From contig JAIOJX010000030.1 in NCBI GenBank assembly GCA_022376925.1, forward strand, positions 172,541,298 to 172,605,297: DNA of 64,000 nt. The letters are read 5' to 3'. This stretch comes from Tragulus kanchil. Taxonomy: Eukaryota > Chordata > Mammalia > Artiodactyla > Tragulidae. Below, piece after piece: positions 10,864 through 21,962 of the stretch. A program made the translations under genes and the position numbers. How positions within the stretch are numbered: the first letter of the stretch is position 1; each line of letters opens with the position of its first letter. The notes under the pieces were generated by a model that worked only from the letters and a program-made list of their open reading frames with translations, had not been told where the DNA came from and did not search any database.

Positions 10864-11606
10864 TCTACTTATGAATTCTACTACTGTGTATGTTGAATCA
10901 AAGCATGGTGTAGAAGTTTGGGGTGATTTATCTACACTGAAACCCATACCTGTCATGACTGCAAGTTCCTTCTAAGAGTAACAACCCAGAATATTCACTT
11001 CACTGAAGTGGTCTGTTTTGTGAAAAAGGTGCTTCTATTACTTCGGCCATAATGGATTGGAACAAGGAACTACTTTCAGGCCCAAAGTAGACATCAAACC
11101 CCAGTATTCTCTGTCTACTGGGCCTTAGAAATCCAATGGGGAGAGTATGTAATGGATGGGGGCCAACAGCACCAATCTTTACTCTGCTGTTACCATGAAC
11201 ACGGGATGCAGAGAAAAGACAGCACAATAACAGAGACACCGAGATCTCAAAGGGACAAGAAAGAAAAAAGTCAGAAAAGAGAAATGGCTAGGTCTGAGGT
11301 GCAGAAAAGTTATAGCAGAAGCAAATGCTGCTTCAGAATGGAAGACAAAATCACTGGTTCCTCAGAGCCAGTGGAGCATGTCTCCAGCCTATGACAAATC
11401 AGCAATGATCCAAGTTCCTACAGAGCCTGGCTGTACTTATTCCCTGATTCCTTCACAACCCCCATCTCTTAGGGCCACCTGCAGTCAGAGAGAGCCCAAC
11501 AACAGTTCCCTTGTACACTTGGTGACAGCCCATTTTTACTCTCAAATATAGACTATAGAAGACTCAGTGGTTTGCTGAATGCTATATCAAGCAGGATTTA
11601 CTTATA
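10864..11606. other. Non-repetitive stretch, nothing recognised
   Basis: Somewhat richer in G+C than the surroundings. An 80-codon frame at 11152-11394 is low-complexity charged sequence without family resemblance, so it is not called as a gene. Confidence 0.4.
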
Positions 11607-11930
11607 AAGTTAAACCAGCTGCAACTGTACAAAAACCATATCCCTAGAAATGGTACTGCCCAAGCAAGCAACTCTTCTGCTTGGAACAGTAACTAGAAGA
11701 GGAAAATACCTCTGCCCAAAGGCTCACATATACCTCTTTTGTACCTGCACACAAATTGTTGGTCTCTCTGCTCACCTCACTTTCACCACCGAGCATCTTA
11801 TAATATTAAAAAATGTGTCCTGATTTTGTTTTATTCCTTTTTTTTTTTTCAAATTGAGTCTTTGGCAATATCCTGTGCCTTAAACTACATAGTAACAGGC
11901 CAAGTAACCCCTCAATTGCCAAACCTACTG

Positions 11931-12172
11931 TTTTTTATTAATAAAATTTTACTGAAGTACAACTGTTTTATAATGTGTTAGTTTCAAATATACAGCAAGC
12001 TAATTCAGTTATACACATACATAAATACATATATATATATATGTATTATATTATCTTCCAATATAGGTTATTACAAGGTATATAGCTCCCTGTGCTATAC
12101 AGTAAGTCCTTGTTGATTCATTCTTTTCTAGATAGAGGTATCTATATTTTAATCCCAAACTTAGTTTCTACC
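11931..12172 (-). mobile_element. LINE-1 3' UTR, antisense, first copy
   Basis: ttttactgaagtacaactg, ttagtttcaaatatacagca, taggttattacaaggtatat, ctccctgtgctatacagtaa and ttaatcccaaacttag follow the reverse complement of an old L1 3' end in order. Confidence 0.8.
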
Positions 12173-12632
12173 TTCTTAGTTTCTATCCTGCCTGTCCTTT
12201 AGATAGCCTGGTAAGAATGACTACCTTTTCTTCTCTAAAACTCTCCCCAAACTGTTAACTTCCTGTAAATACATCTTGCTAACTTACCTGCAATTAAGTG
12301 CACTATGAACAACATTTCACTGACAACTATTTTCTCAGTGTCTCCTGAAAGAATATAAAACCTCGAAACTACTAGCTCTATCAGAACATCGAGTCCAGCC
12401 TCTGTTATGTAATTCTTATGGGTGATCAGTGCTAAATCACAGGATGCTTTTCCAGGGTTGAACTCTACTGTGGCAAATGTACTCTGACATGGTAATTGAC
12501 ATCTTTTTTATCCCTAGGAAGCTCCTTCTTTAAAATCATTTATTCATATAATAGATTTGTGGGGCAGACCACTTAGGAGAACTGCTGTATATTTTACTAT
12601 GAAGTTTATTACATCTATTACATGATTATTCA

Positions 12633-12705
12633 CTCAACAAGCATTTACTAAGCTCCTACTAGGCAGCAGAGACCTATCTAACACTGAAAGAAGTAAACTG
12701 ACTCA
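12633..12705 (-). mobile_element. Probable L2 fragment, first copy
   Basis: cactcaacaagcatttacta, agctcctactaggcagcaga resembles the antisense L2 3' end (attcaacaaatatttactga, gcacctactatgtgccagg). Confidence 0.6.
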
Positions 12706-13039
12706 TCCAGGAGTGAAGTTAAACCAGCTGCAACTGTACAAAAACCATATCCCTAGAAATGGTACTGCCCAAGCAAGCAACTCTTCTGCTTGGAACAGTA
12801 ACTAGAAGAGGAAAATACCTCTGCCCAAAGGCTCACATATACCTCTTTTGTACCTGCACACAAATTGTTGGTCTCTCTGCTCACCTCACTTTCACCACCG
12901 AGCATCTTATAATATTAAAAAATGTGTCCTGATTTTGTTTTATTCCTTTTTTTTTTTTCAAATTGAGTCTTTGGCAATATCCTGTGCCTTAAACTACATA
13001 GTAACAGGCCAAGTAACCCCTCAATTGCCAAACCTACTG

Positions 13040-13281
13040 TTTTTTATTAATAAAATTTTACTGAAGTACAACTGTTTTATAATGTGTTAGTTTCAAATAT
13101 ACAGCAAGCTAATTCAGTTATACACATACATAAATACATATATATATATATGTATTATATTATCTTCCAATATAGGTTATTACAAGGTATATAGCTCCCT
13201 GTGCTATACAGTAAGTCCTTGTTGATTCATTCTTTTCTAGATAGAGGTATCTATATTTTAATCCCAAACTTAGTTTCTACC
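13040..13281 (-). mobile_element. LINE-1 3' UTR, antisense, second copy
   Basis: Repeat of 11931-12172 at offset 1109 within duplication E. Confidence 0.8.
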
Positions 13282-13741
13282 TTCTTAGTTTCTATCCTGC
13301 CTGTCCTTTAGATAGCCTGGTAAGAATGACTACCTTTTCTTCTCTAAAACTCTCCCCAAACTGTTAACTTCCTGTAAATACATCTTGCTAACTTACCTGC
13401 AATTAAGTGCACTATGAACAACATTTCACTGACAACTATTTTCTCAGTGTCTCCTGAAAGAATATAAAACCTCGAAACTACTAGCTCTATCAGAACATCG
13501 AGTCCAGCCTCTGTTATGTAATTCTTATGGGTGATCAGTGCTAAATCACAGGATGCTTTTCCAGGGTTGAACTCTACTGTGGCAAATGTACTCTGACATG
13601 GTAATTGACATCTTTTTTATCCCTAGGAAGCTCCTTCTTTAAAATCATTTATTCATATAATAGATTTGTGGGGCAGACCACTTAGGAGAACTGCTGTATA
13701 TTTTACTATGAAGTTTATTACATCTATTACATGATTATTCA

Positions 13742-13870
13742 CTCAACAAGCATTTACTAAGCTCCTACTAGGCAGCAGAGACCTATCTAACACTGAAAGA
13801 AGTAGACTGTCTCATCCAGGAGTGAATAGGAACAAGGCATGTGCGTTTTGCCCTGTACCAGACAGGGCGT
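13742..13870 (-). mobile_element. Probable L2 fragment, second copy with downstream extension
   Basis: Repeat of 12633-12705. This copy runs on through a further 50 bases that copy 1 lacks, because copy 1 is cut at the junction. Confidence 0.5.
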
Positions 13871-15194
13871 TCAGTGCCTTGGAGAGTACCTCTATTCTAA
13901 AGGGCATCCAGTAATGCTTAGTTAAATGAAAGAAATAAACATAACATGATCTGAGTCTGTCTTGTCTCATCAGCACTGTCAGGTTATCACGCCCCTTGCT
14001 CTATATATCAGTCCCAGGGGCTGAACGTCAGTTTTAAAAAGATAACTCCTTCCTAACTTGGTACCTTAACAGCAGTTTGTTTGGGTCAGCATTACATCCC
14101 TAACAAACCACCAGACATTGCACTAAACATTTAATCATTTTTTCAGTGAGCAGAGTGATTTTCTCTAGACATCTGCTGGGTGTGGTCTCAGGCAGACCAT
14201 AGTGCTAGGGAATTTCTTACTACCTGTCCGTTATACACAATCTGTCTCCGTGTAGCCATTCAGTGATTGGCAAATAGAAAACACAGTATGTGCTTGCTTT
14301 AGTCCAGGTGGAACTAGGTCACAAGCAGAGATTAAATGTGGTCCAGATACCAGAACTAATGGACCTAGTGCCAAATTGATCCAATTGCAGCCTTTGCTTC
14401 AGCTGGATCATCCTGTGTTTGTTCCAGCTCAGCTGGTGCCATTGTGCATTTGTTGATTACTGGCCCATTCTTGGAAATGCACAGGCATCCCATTCATTTG
14501 GATCTTTGTTTTCCTGAAAATTGCCATCCGCATTTGGATTCTGGTTTTTTGATAGCTGCCTAACACAGAAATGTCCAAGAAGTTTGAAAACTCAGGCATT
14601 TGATGAAAAAAAAAAAGAAGAAATGGACCAAAAGTGGAACTTGTAAGGAAACTGAAAGGCTTCAAAAAAGAACAAAAGAAGAAAAATATTTTAATTACTA
14701 TATTAAAGGTTTTACTGTTGCCAAATTCTATTATTTCATTTTCTCAGAAATTTAAATTTTGCAGAAAATACTAATACTGCTAATTTTAGATTTAAATCAC
14801 TTGTTTTAGTTTAAAAGCATGTCATTTGGTGAGTATTAGTTGAGTGAATGAATAAACAAAAAAGCAAATGTACTGAAGCAGGAATGAGTTGAAAGGCCAA
14901 CATAAAGTCTATATACACTTCCTAAATAAGGTTTGTGATGAATGATTTTCCAGGCAGAATTTACTATGTAATTTGAGTTATAAAGAAATATTAATAAAGA
15001 CCACTATATTTTCCAGAGGAACTTTTAATCAAATTCAAGTTACTCCAATGTTATTGCTAAGTAGAAAAAAGATATAATAGCGATGCTAACATATTACTGT
15101 GCATATTTAATAGTAATCAAACTTATCTATTTAAAAATCTCTCTCAAAAATAATATACATAGAAAATCATTTAAGATATTCCCCCCACTTCGTT
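13871..15194. other. Non-repetitive stretch, nothing recognised
   Basis: Start of the longest interval without a 1.1-kb duplication (to 21130). It includes an A-rich stretch at 14605-14690. No exon or repeat family was recognised with confidence. Confidence 0.4.
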
Positions 15195-15562
15195 CCAAAT
15201 TTTGCCCTAACTTTTTTTTTTCTAATTTATTTATTTATTTACTTTTGGGCGGGGGTCAGGTTGGGGAGGGAGGGGAGTGGGCGGGCCACTTCTATTGGTC
15301 TTTCATTTCTCTATTTTCATTTGTGTTCGTTCTTTGGCTCCTGCGGGACTCCCATCGTGGTGGCGTCTGTCGTTGCAGAGCGCCGGCTCTGGGTGCATGT
15401 GCTCCAGAGCTCTGGCTCGGTGATTGGACACATCCACCCAGCCGCTCCGCGGCACGTGGGATCTTCCCAGGCCAGGGATCGAACCAGCGCCCCTTGCACT
15501 GCAAGGCGGTGTCCTTATCCACTCGACCACCAGGGGAAGCCCAAATTTTGCCCTAACTTTTT
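15195..15562 (-). mobile_element. CHR-like SINE with long tail and perfect target-site duplication
   Basis: Head at the right edge (ccaccaggggaagccc), body with gcgccggctctgggtgcatg and ggatcttcccaggccaggga, family tail ggccacttctattggtcttt at 15284. Beyond it lie the G-run extension (15247-15283) and an (ATTT)n segment. It is flanked by a direct repeat of about 20 bases containing caaattttgccctaac (15196-15216 and 15542-15562). The perfect repeat shows a fairly recent insertion and fixes the element's true limits, so the G-rich tract is part of the SINE. Confidence 0.95.
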
Positions 15563-16382
15563 AATCCAATTTATCTCAGCAAATTACTTGAAGTAATTTA
15601 AGGCACACAAAAAGAAATGAAGGTACAGTAGATGCAGTAGCTGACAAAATCAATGAATGTGTTTTATCAACATTTCCAAGATCTCAAAAACAGATTTTTA
15701 ATATGAAGTGAATAGTTTCTACAGCATCAATCTTTGAAAGATTTAAGAGAGAGCTTTGTAGGTCCCTAACACTGTAGATGTCTAGTCAATTGAGTCAACT
15801 GAACTAGGCTAGAAAAAGAAAAAACAAAAACCATGGAGAATGATTCAACAGTTCCCTGGAAAACTTGCTACAATATGATGGGTCATGGTGCCACTGGTTG
15901 TGCTATAAAATTAGAGAGTTCACAGCCAGGAGGGTGATCTCAGAGGAGGCAAAGCTGCCACCAGTCTTTCAACTTTGCAGCTGGATCTCTGGATAGATCA
16001 TTACAGATGCAGGATCATCAGTGATTTTCATTCACTCTGGATAACCAAATTTGCCAACTCGTCCTAGGCCCGCAATCCATAGCTGGTCATCCTAAACTAT
16101 AGAAAATCTTGAGTTTCTACACACATCGGGCTCATTGTTTTCATCACATTACTGTGAAGACTATTAAACAACATGTTTGGGTTTAAAATCTGAGTATTTC
16201 AGAAATATGGAAGATGAAATATAAAAGCACTTATTGATAATCCCTTATGACTACTTAAGGAGAGTAAGATAATAACTTCATGCAGAGGGAACAAACTACG
16301 AAATCATAAACTATTAAGTGAAAATGTTAGTACTCACAACAGTATATAGAACATAATGCCATATAAATACTTTTGAAAAAAA
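15563..16382. other. Non-repetitive stretch, nothing recognised
   Basis: No element or coding signal recognised. Confidence 0.4.
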
Positions 16383-16735
16383 TTTTCACTTGTGCTAAAA
16401 TACATCTAACAAAATGTATCATCTTAACAAATTTTAAGTGTGCATATCAGTGCTGTTAAGTATGTTCACACTGTTGTACAACCAATCTCTAGAACTCTTT
16501 TCATTTTGAAACAAACATTGTATATTCTTTAAACAACAACTTCCCATTCTTGATTCCCTCTAATCCCTGGTAACCAGCATTCTATGTCCTATCTCCATGA
16601 TACCAACTATTCTAAGTACTTAATGTAATTGGAATCATAGATTAGTGTTTTGCTTTTATGTCTAGATTACTTAATTATCATTATGTCTTCAAATTCAATC
16701 CATGTTGTAGTATGTATCAGAACCTCCTCTCTCTT
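16383..16735 (-). mobile_element. Old LINE-1 3' UTR, antisense
   Basis: Blocks such as ttttaagtgtgcatatcagt, cacactgttgtacaaccaat, ccctggtaaccagcattcta, aattggaatcatag and tccatgttgtagtatgtatc match, in order, a well-known old mammalian L1 3' UTR read in reverse complement. A CHR-like SINE interrupts its end. Confidence 0.75.
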
Positions 16736-16759
16736 TTTTAAATTTTTTTTTAAAGTTTT

Positions 16760-17038
16760 TTGTTTTTTTTTTTTTTTTTTTGCCACTTCTATTGGTCTTT
16801 GATTTATTTATTTTCACCCATCTTTGTTCTTTGGCCTGTGTGGGCCTCCCATCTCAGTGGCCTCTCTCATCACAGAGCACCGGCTCTGGGCTCACACGCT
16901 CCAGTGCTCTGGGTTGGTAGTTGGACACATCAGTCCAGCCACTACACAGCATGTGGGATCTTCCCAGGCCAGGTATCAAATCCGTGCCCCTTGCACTGCA
17001 AGGTCATGTCCTTACCCACTAGACCACCAGGGAAGCCC
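16760..17038 (-). mobile_element. CHR-like SINE, poly-T (antisense A-tail) type
   Basis: Head at the right edge (ccaccagggaagccc), tail gccacttctattggtctttg directly joined to a T run (16760-16780), without the G-rich extension. The flanks cagaacctcctctctctt (16719-16736) and cagaatctcctttctttt (17038-17055) look like a diverged target-site duplication, which marks an older insertion than the one at 15.2 kb. Confidence 0.9.
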
Positions 17039-17055
17039 AGAATCTCCTTTCTTTT

Positions 17056-17390
17056 AAGGAAATAACATAGGCATAATCAATCATCAGAAAGACCACTAAT
17101 TCCTGGTAACCAGCAACTAACCTTAAAATTCAAAGGATAGTGAAATAGTCTTACTTCATTCCTCCCTTCTTGAAGCCATTCAATCCAACTTATATTCACT
17201 GGATGCACAAGAAACAATCGGTACAGCTTTGTGATTTGAAATCACCAAGATTTGAGAGTTGTTTTCGCAGTAATAGTCAATGGAACATGATTCATACAGT
17301 AACATTTTATAAACAGGAAAAAAAAATTGAAAAGCAAACAGATTATGGAAGTGGAGTATATTACTCAGTGCCAACTGCTATTTAAAAAAA
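17056..17390. other. Non-repetitive stretch, nothing recognised
   Basis: AT-rich, with A-runs toward the end. The overlapping 71- and 64-codon frames on opposite strands show no family resemblance. Confidence 0.35.
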
Positions 17391-17737
17391 AAAACAAAAA
17401 ACCAAAAAAAAAACCCATAGCCTGGGTGGCTAAAACAACAGAAACTTATTTCCTCATAGTTCTATAAGTTGCAAGTCTGGGGTCAGGGTGCCAGTATGTT
17501 CCATTTCTGATGAAGGTTCTCTTCCTACCTTGCACATAGACGCAATCTCACTGTATCCTCACATGACAGAGAGAAACAGCAAGCTTTCTGCTGTCTCTTC
17601 ATATAAGGTCACTTATCTCACTATAAAGACCTCATCCTCTTGACCTTAAAAGCCTCCATCTCCAAATACTAACAAATTACTGATTAGGACCTCAACATAT
17701 GAATTCCAGAGACACAATTCAACCCATAATATACTAG
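17391..17737. repeat. Ancient mammalian interspersed repeat, family not assigned
   Basis: The blocks gcctgggtggctaaaacaac, agaaacttatttcctcatag, tcctcacatgacagagag, ctccatctccaaatactaac and caacatatgaattcc follow a very common old mammalian repeat (gggtggcttaaacaacagaa, atttatttctcacag). I recognise the consensus but am not sure of its family name. Confidence 0.6.
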
Positions 17738-18794
17738 AGGAGAATTTATGAAGCTAGCCAAAGGTAAGAACCTAATGTTGGAATTCAGAATACTTGTAGC
17801 AACAAATCATAGTACCATTGACTCGATATATATAAACATTGGCACAAAAAACTTTAATTTGGTGGTCTATGGATTTCAGAATATTTATGAGATTTGCCTC
17901 ACATAAATGAAGAAAAGAAAAAAACACCCAAGGCTAAGTATCAGCACATAGGCATAGTACGAAAAAGAATGCAATGAAACATATAAACATGTTTGATTGA
18001 GGAGGCATGGCACGGAAGACTGAATCCAGAGAAAAAGTCTGACCTGCTTTGTCCCTGTTCCCTAAAGGAATGCATTGTTTTAGGCCTGCTCATCACAGAC
18101 TCCAGACACATAGGCCCCAGGCCACTGAATCTTTACCCGCAATCATGAACTTGCTCCTATTTAATACTCTGCCTCATTTTTTTTTTAATTTCCTTAACTT
18201 GTTCATTATCTCATTTTAATTTATTACCAATAGTATCTCTTTTCACTGCCTGATTTTTTTTTTTTCTATCCTCAAGCTTTTAAAAAATAAGGTATCTTGG
18301 GATTATTTTACTTGTTAACATGCAATGCTGAATGAAGCTTGAGTTGCCAGGCATCAACTACAGGATAGTCCTCTTTGCTTAGTGCTTACCCACTGTCCCC
18401 ACAAGAGCACTTTAAGGATGTTCAGAAAATGTAGAAATGAGTCACAGGCTAATTGCATGGTACATGTCAGAAACCAGTTTCTATAAGAACTAAGTTGTAA
18501 GGACCCTCATAAAGCTTGTTCAGTTGCAACTGTATGTCCACTAGTTTCCTTCATTAAAAGGAATATATATACACAAACTCTGAAGCATCCATGGCAATGG
18601 CAAGGAATTGAAGAGAAGAATCTCTAGGATTTCTCAAAAGGCTAGAATTCAAGTGAGGTTCACTAGGGAGATACTGCATAGGGAGAAGTTAGGGTTTCAA
18701 AAAACAATTGCACAATAAGATTAATTGTAACAGATTTCCATGACTTAATCCTCAACACTGTTTAAGGATTTGTCAGATGACAAAGCTGAGGTTT
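17738..18794. other. Non-repetitive stretch, nothing recognised
   Basis: Short T-runs at 18178-18186 and 18248-18266. No exon or family recognised. Confidence 0.4.
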
Positions 18795-18810
18795 AAAAAG
18801 TTTCACTCTC

Positions 18811-19088
18811 GGGCTTCCCTGGTGGCCCAGTGGGTGAAGAGTCTCCCTTGCAGTGCAGGGGACCCTGGTTCGATCCCTGGTCCGGGGGTATCCCACATGC
18901 AGTGGAGCAGCTGGACTGGTGTGTCCATTTGCCAGCCAGCACTTTGGATGACATGCACCTGGAGCCAGCACTCTGCAGCAAGGGAGGCCACTGTGGTGGG
19001 AGGCCCACATAGGCTAAAGAATAAAGATGGATGAAAATAAATAAGAAAACAATAAAAGAGACCAAAATTTAAAAAAAAAAAAAAAAAA
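18811..19088 (+). mobile_element. CHR-like SINE with A-tail
   Basis: Complete element: gggcttccctggtggcccag head, B box ggttcgatccc (18867-18877), gggaggcccacataggct, then gatggatgaaaataaataag and a 20-base A-tail. Flanks tttcactctc (18801-18810) and tttcactttc (19090-19099) form a near-perfect target-site duplication. Confidence 0.93.
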
Positions 19089-19099
19089 CTTTCACTTTC

Positions 19100-19768
19100 A
19101 AAAATATTATTTCAGTAGTGGAAGACTACTCACATGTGTTGGACTAAAGCCTCCACAGGTAACAATCATCACATGTGGTCAAAATATTAAGGGAAAAACA
19201 TTCAGACTATACTAGAAAGTTAACACGAGGTAAGAACTGGAGAATTTCTGCAAGAAAAGAACTACACTGATGGAAGTCAGCTGTCCATATGGTTTATTAC
19301 ATGGGGACATGACCAGTTTATATGGAGGAAGACCTACAAGTGTCAGAAAATGGACCTCAAAGTTGCCATAATGCCTGGAAAACAAGGAGGAAGTTTCCTG
19401 GAAAAGTGGGACTACATCACAGTTGAAAGAACCCCTCAATCTGCAGTTTTATAACATAAGGAAAGGGAGAAAAATGCAGATTATGGAAGTGAATTTAAGA
19501 AAAGATAAGAAATTAGACAAACAGAACCCAAAGTTGGATCCGAAACTGTCTATAGTAATCAGACTAGAAAGGTAACATATCTAGGTGTATTGAAAACACT
19601 GGCCACAAGAAACTTATTTTAGCAAACTCAAATCCTTGGTGACCCCTGAACTAGACTGGCCTTAGTGACTTACAGAACAAACTACAATCATCAGACAATC
19701 AGACATGTGTGACATTAGAGTCTCAGAAATAAAGGAGTGAGGAAAAGGCATGGAAAATACATTTAAAG
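19100..19768. other. Non-repetitive stretch, nothing recognised
   Basis: Purine-rich on the plus strand in places. The 75-codon minus-strand frame at 19212-19439 has no recognisable family. Confidence 0.35.
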
Positions 19769-19780
19769 AAACACTAGTCA

Positions 19781-20052
19781 GGGCTTCCCTGGTGCTTCAG
19801 TGTGTAAGGACACCGTCTTGCAGTGCAAGGGGTGCTGGTTCGATCCCTGGCTTGGGAGGATCCTGTGTGCCATGGAGCAGCTGGACCAATGTGTCCAACT
19901 ACTGAGCTGGAGCTCTGGAGCGCATGCACCTAGAGCTGGTGCTCTGTAGCAAGAGAGGCTGCTGCAATGGGAGGCCCACACAGGCCAAAGAACAAAGATG
20001 GATGAAAATAAATAGATGAAGGACCAATAGAAGTGGCCAAAAAAGAAAAAAA
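19781..20052 (+). mobile_element. CHR-like SINE with target-site duplication
   Basis: gggcttccctggtgcttcag head, B box ggttcgatccc, full family tail gaaggaccaatagaagtggc at 20018-20038 and a short A-tail. Flanks aaacactagtca (19769-19780) and aaacactagcca (20051-20062) match 11 of 12. It is the best plus-strand reference for the family's tail. Confidence 0.94.
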
Positions 20053-20084
20053 ACACTAGCCAAATATTTCAACAGTTAAGGAAA

Positions 20085-20620
20085 ACACATTAACCCAAAG
20101 ATTCTGGAAGTTCAACAAAATTCCAAGTAGGATGAAAAAAATGGATATCATACTTAGGTACATCACACTCAAAATGCTATAAACCAAAAAGAAAAAGGAA
20201 ATCTCAAAAGCAGCTAGAGAAAAGCAGTAAATTATATAGGAATGAACACTGAGTTTTGAAGAAATACTGACTTCTCATCAGACAATGTCAGAAAGACTAT
20301 ACTAAATAGTCTTGTTAAAGTCCTGAAAAAGACCATTTAACTAAAATTCCACATTCAGAAAAAAATCACCCACATGAAGGCAAAACAAACGTAAATAACA
20401 GCAACAACCACCAAAATAAAACATTATCAGACAAACAAAAGCTAAGACATTTGTTTGGCAGCAGAATTGTATAAAAGAAATTCAAGTTTTTTCCTAGGCT
20501 GAATGTAACAACGAATGAACAGAAACAGAAACTGTAGTATGTGAGTAAATAAAGACTATTTTTATTTAGTTGTAGCAAAAGACAACTGTTCAATACAAAA
20601 AATTTAACATTGTAATATGG
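20085..20620 (+). mobile_element. Old LINE-1 internal fragment
   Basis: tacttaggtacatcacactc, aaaatgctataaaccaaaaa, ggaaatctcaaaagcagcta and acttctcatcagacaatgtc follow a block order seen in old L1 elements. It is heavily diverged, with no intact frame. Confidence 0.6.
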
Positions 20621-21015
20621 GATATACAATATATGTATATGTGAAACAGTCTGCAGAAATTCCACAAAGGATGGGGGGCAAGTTAAGTGAATGTACAATT
20701 TTACCTGACATCATAAAATACTATCTCTAAATGGACTAATAAATTAAAAATTTAGACTGCTATTCATAAAAATATCACTAAAATATACAAAACTTTATAG
20801 CCAAAAGCCATGGAAACAAATCGTTAAATATTTAATTAACCCAAGAGAAGGTGTGAAAGGAGGAAAGTGGAATTTAAAAAGGAAGATACAGGCTAAAAAT
20901 ATTGCAAAAATGGTAGATTCAAAAATTGTCGCAAAAATTGTTGATTATATCACATGCATCTGTGCTTAACATTCAACTGAACTGAGTACAAAATATAGCC
21001 ACAATCATATGATCT

Positions 21016-21213
21016 AACAGTGGTCCCCACATTTTTGGCAACAAGCACCAGTTTCATGGAAGAGAATTCTCCCATGGACTGGGGTTGGGGTTGATGGTTT
21101 GGGGGTGAGTTAAGTGCACTACATTTATTGTGCACTTTATTTCTATTATTATTACATCAGTTGCACTTCAGATCATCAGACAGTGGGTCCCAGAGGTTGG
21201 AGAGTCCTTGATA
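21016..21213. mobile_element. Small hAT-like DNA transposon with terminal inverted repeats
   Basis: Left end cagtggtccccacatttttg (21016) pairs with the reverse complement of the right end ccagaggttggagagtcctt (21192-21211), giving imperfect inverted termini of about 20 bases. The interior (ccatggactggggttgg, tacatttattgtgcacttta) matches a common mammalian non-autonomous DNA transposon. It has no coding capacity, and I am unsure of the subfamily name. Confidence 0.7.
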
Positions 21214-21473
21214 AAAAGTGTACTTTAAAAAGAAAGATAATTAGAAATGGAAAAAGATAAACCAAGTAACTAATAGGCACAAGAAAGCTGATAGACTATG
21301 TTTATATATGACAAGTTTGCAAACAAAGAAATGTAAATTACAATCAAACTAAGATACAAATACACATCAATCAGAAAGGCTAAAATGTAAAGACTGGCAA
21401 TATCAAAAGTCAAAGTAGCTGTGAAACAACTGCAACGCTCATCACTATTTGCGGGGGTAAAAAATTGGACAAT

Positions 21474-21714
21474 GGGCTTCCCTAGTGGTCCAATGGGTAA
21501 GGACTCTGCCTTGCAGTGCACGGGGCACCGGTTCGATCGCTGGCCCAGGAAGTTCCCACAGGCTGCAGAGTGGCTGGATGGGTGTGTCCAATTACTAGCC
21601 ATCACTCTGGAATGCATGAGCGGTGCTCTGCAGTGAAAGAGGCCACTGCGATGGGAGGCCCACACATGCCGAAGAATAAAAAGACAGATGCAAATAAATA
21701 TAAATTAAAAAAAA
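21474..21714 (+). mobile_element. CHR-like SINE nested in old L1, first copy
   Basis: gggcttccctagtggtccaa head, B box ggttcgatcgc (one change from consensus), gatgggaggcccacacatgc, and an A-rich end. Its insertion into the L1 dates it as younger than the L1. Confidence 0.92.
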
Positions 21715-21891
21715 GAGACATGATGAGGAAAAGGAAAAAAAAAAGGGACAACGACCTTGGATGATAGTTTTAGGAGTTTTTTTTTTTTTTTTTTAAGATA
21801 AACATAATGCCACTGTATAGCCCAGTAATTCCACTCCTACCTACTCATCCAAAAGGATGAAAACACTGTTGACAAAAAGACTTGTATAAGG

Positions 21892-21962
21892 ATGTGTGTG
21901 TGTGTACACACACACACACATATACATGTATATATACACACACACACATACACACATACATA
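21892..21962. repeat. GT/CA/TA microsatellite, first copy
   Basis: (GT)n switches to (AC)n and then to mixed CA/TA units. The second copy lies at 22996-23066 in duplication F. Confidence 0.9.

Larger units (their letters stand above)
11607..13826. repeat. Direct duplication E (11607-12716 / 12716-13826)
   Basis: aagttaaaccagctgcaact at 11607 recurs at 12716, offset 1109. Copy 1 fades into copy 2 within gagtgaa, and copy 2 goes on to gagtgaataggaac. Two substitutions lie within 30 bases of the junction (aagtaaactgactc versus aagtagactgtctc). No linker. Confidence 0.9.

Noticed and set aside
15083..15556. 157-codon plus-strand frame, and similar long frames at 5419, 6557, 16760 and 32647
   Set aside because: They are CHR-like SINE bodies read on either strand. 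The same translated phrases recur at every SINE locus and have no coding meaning.
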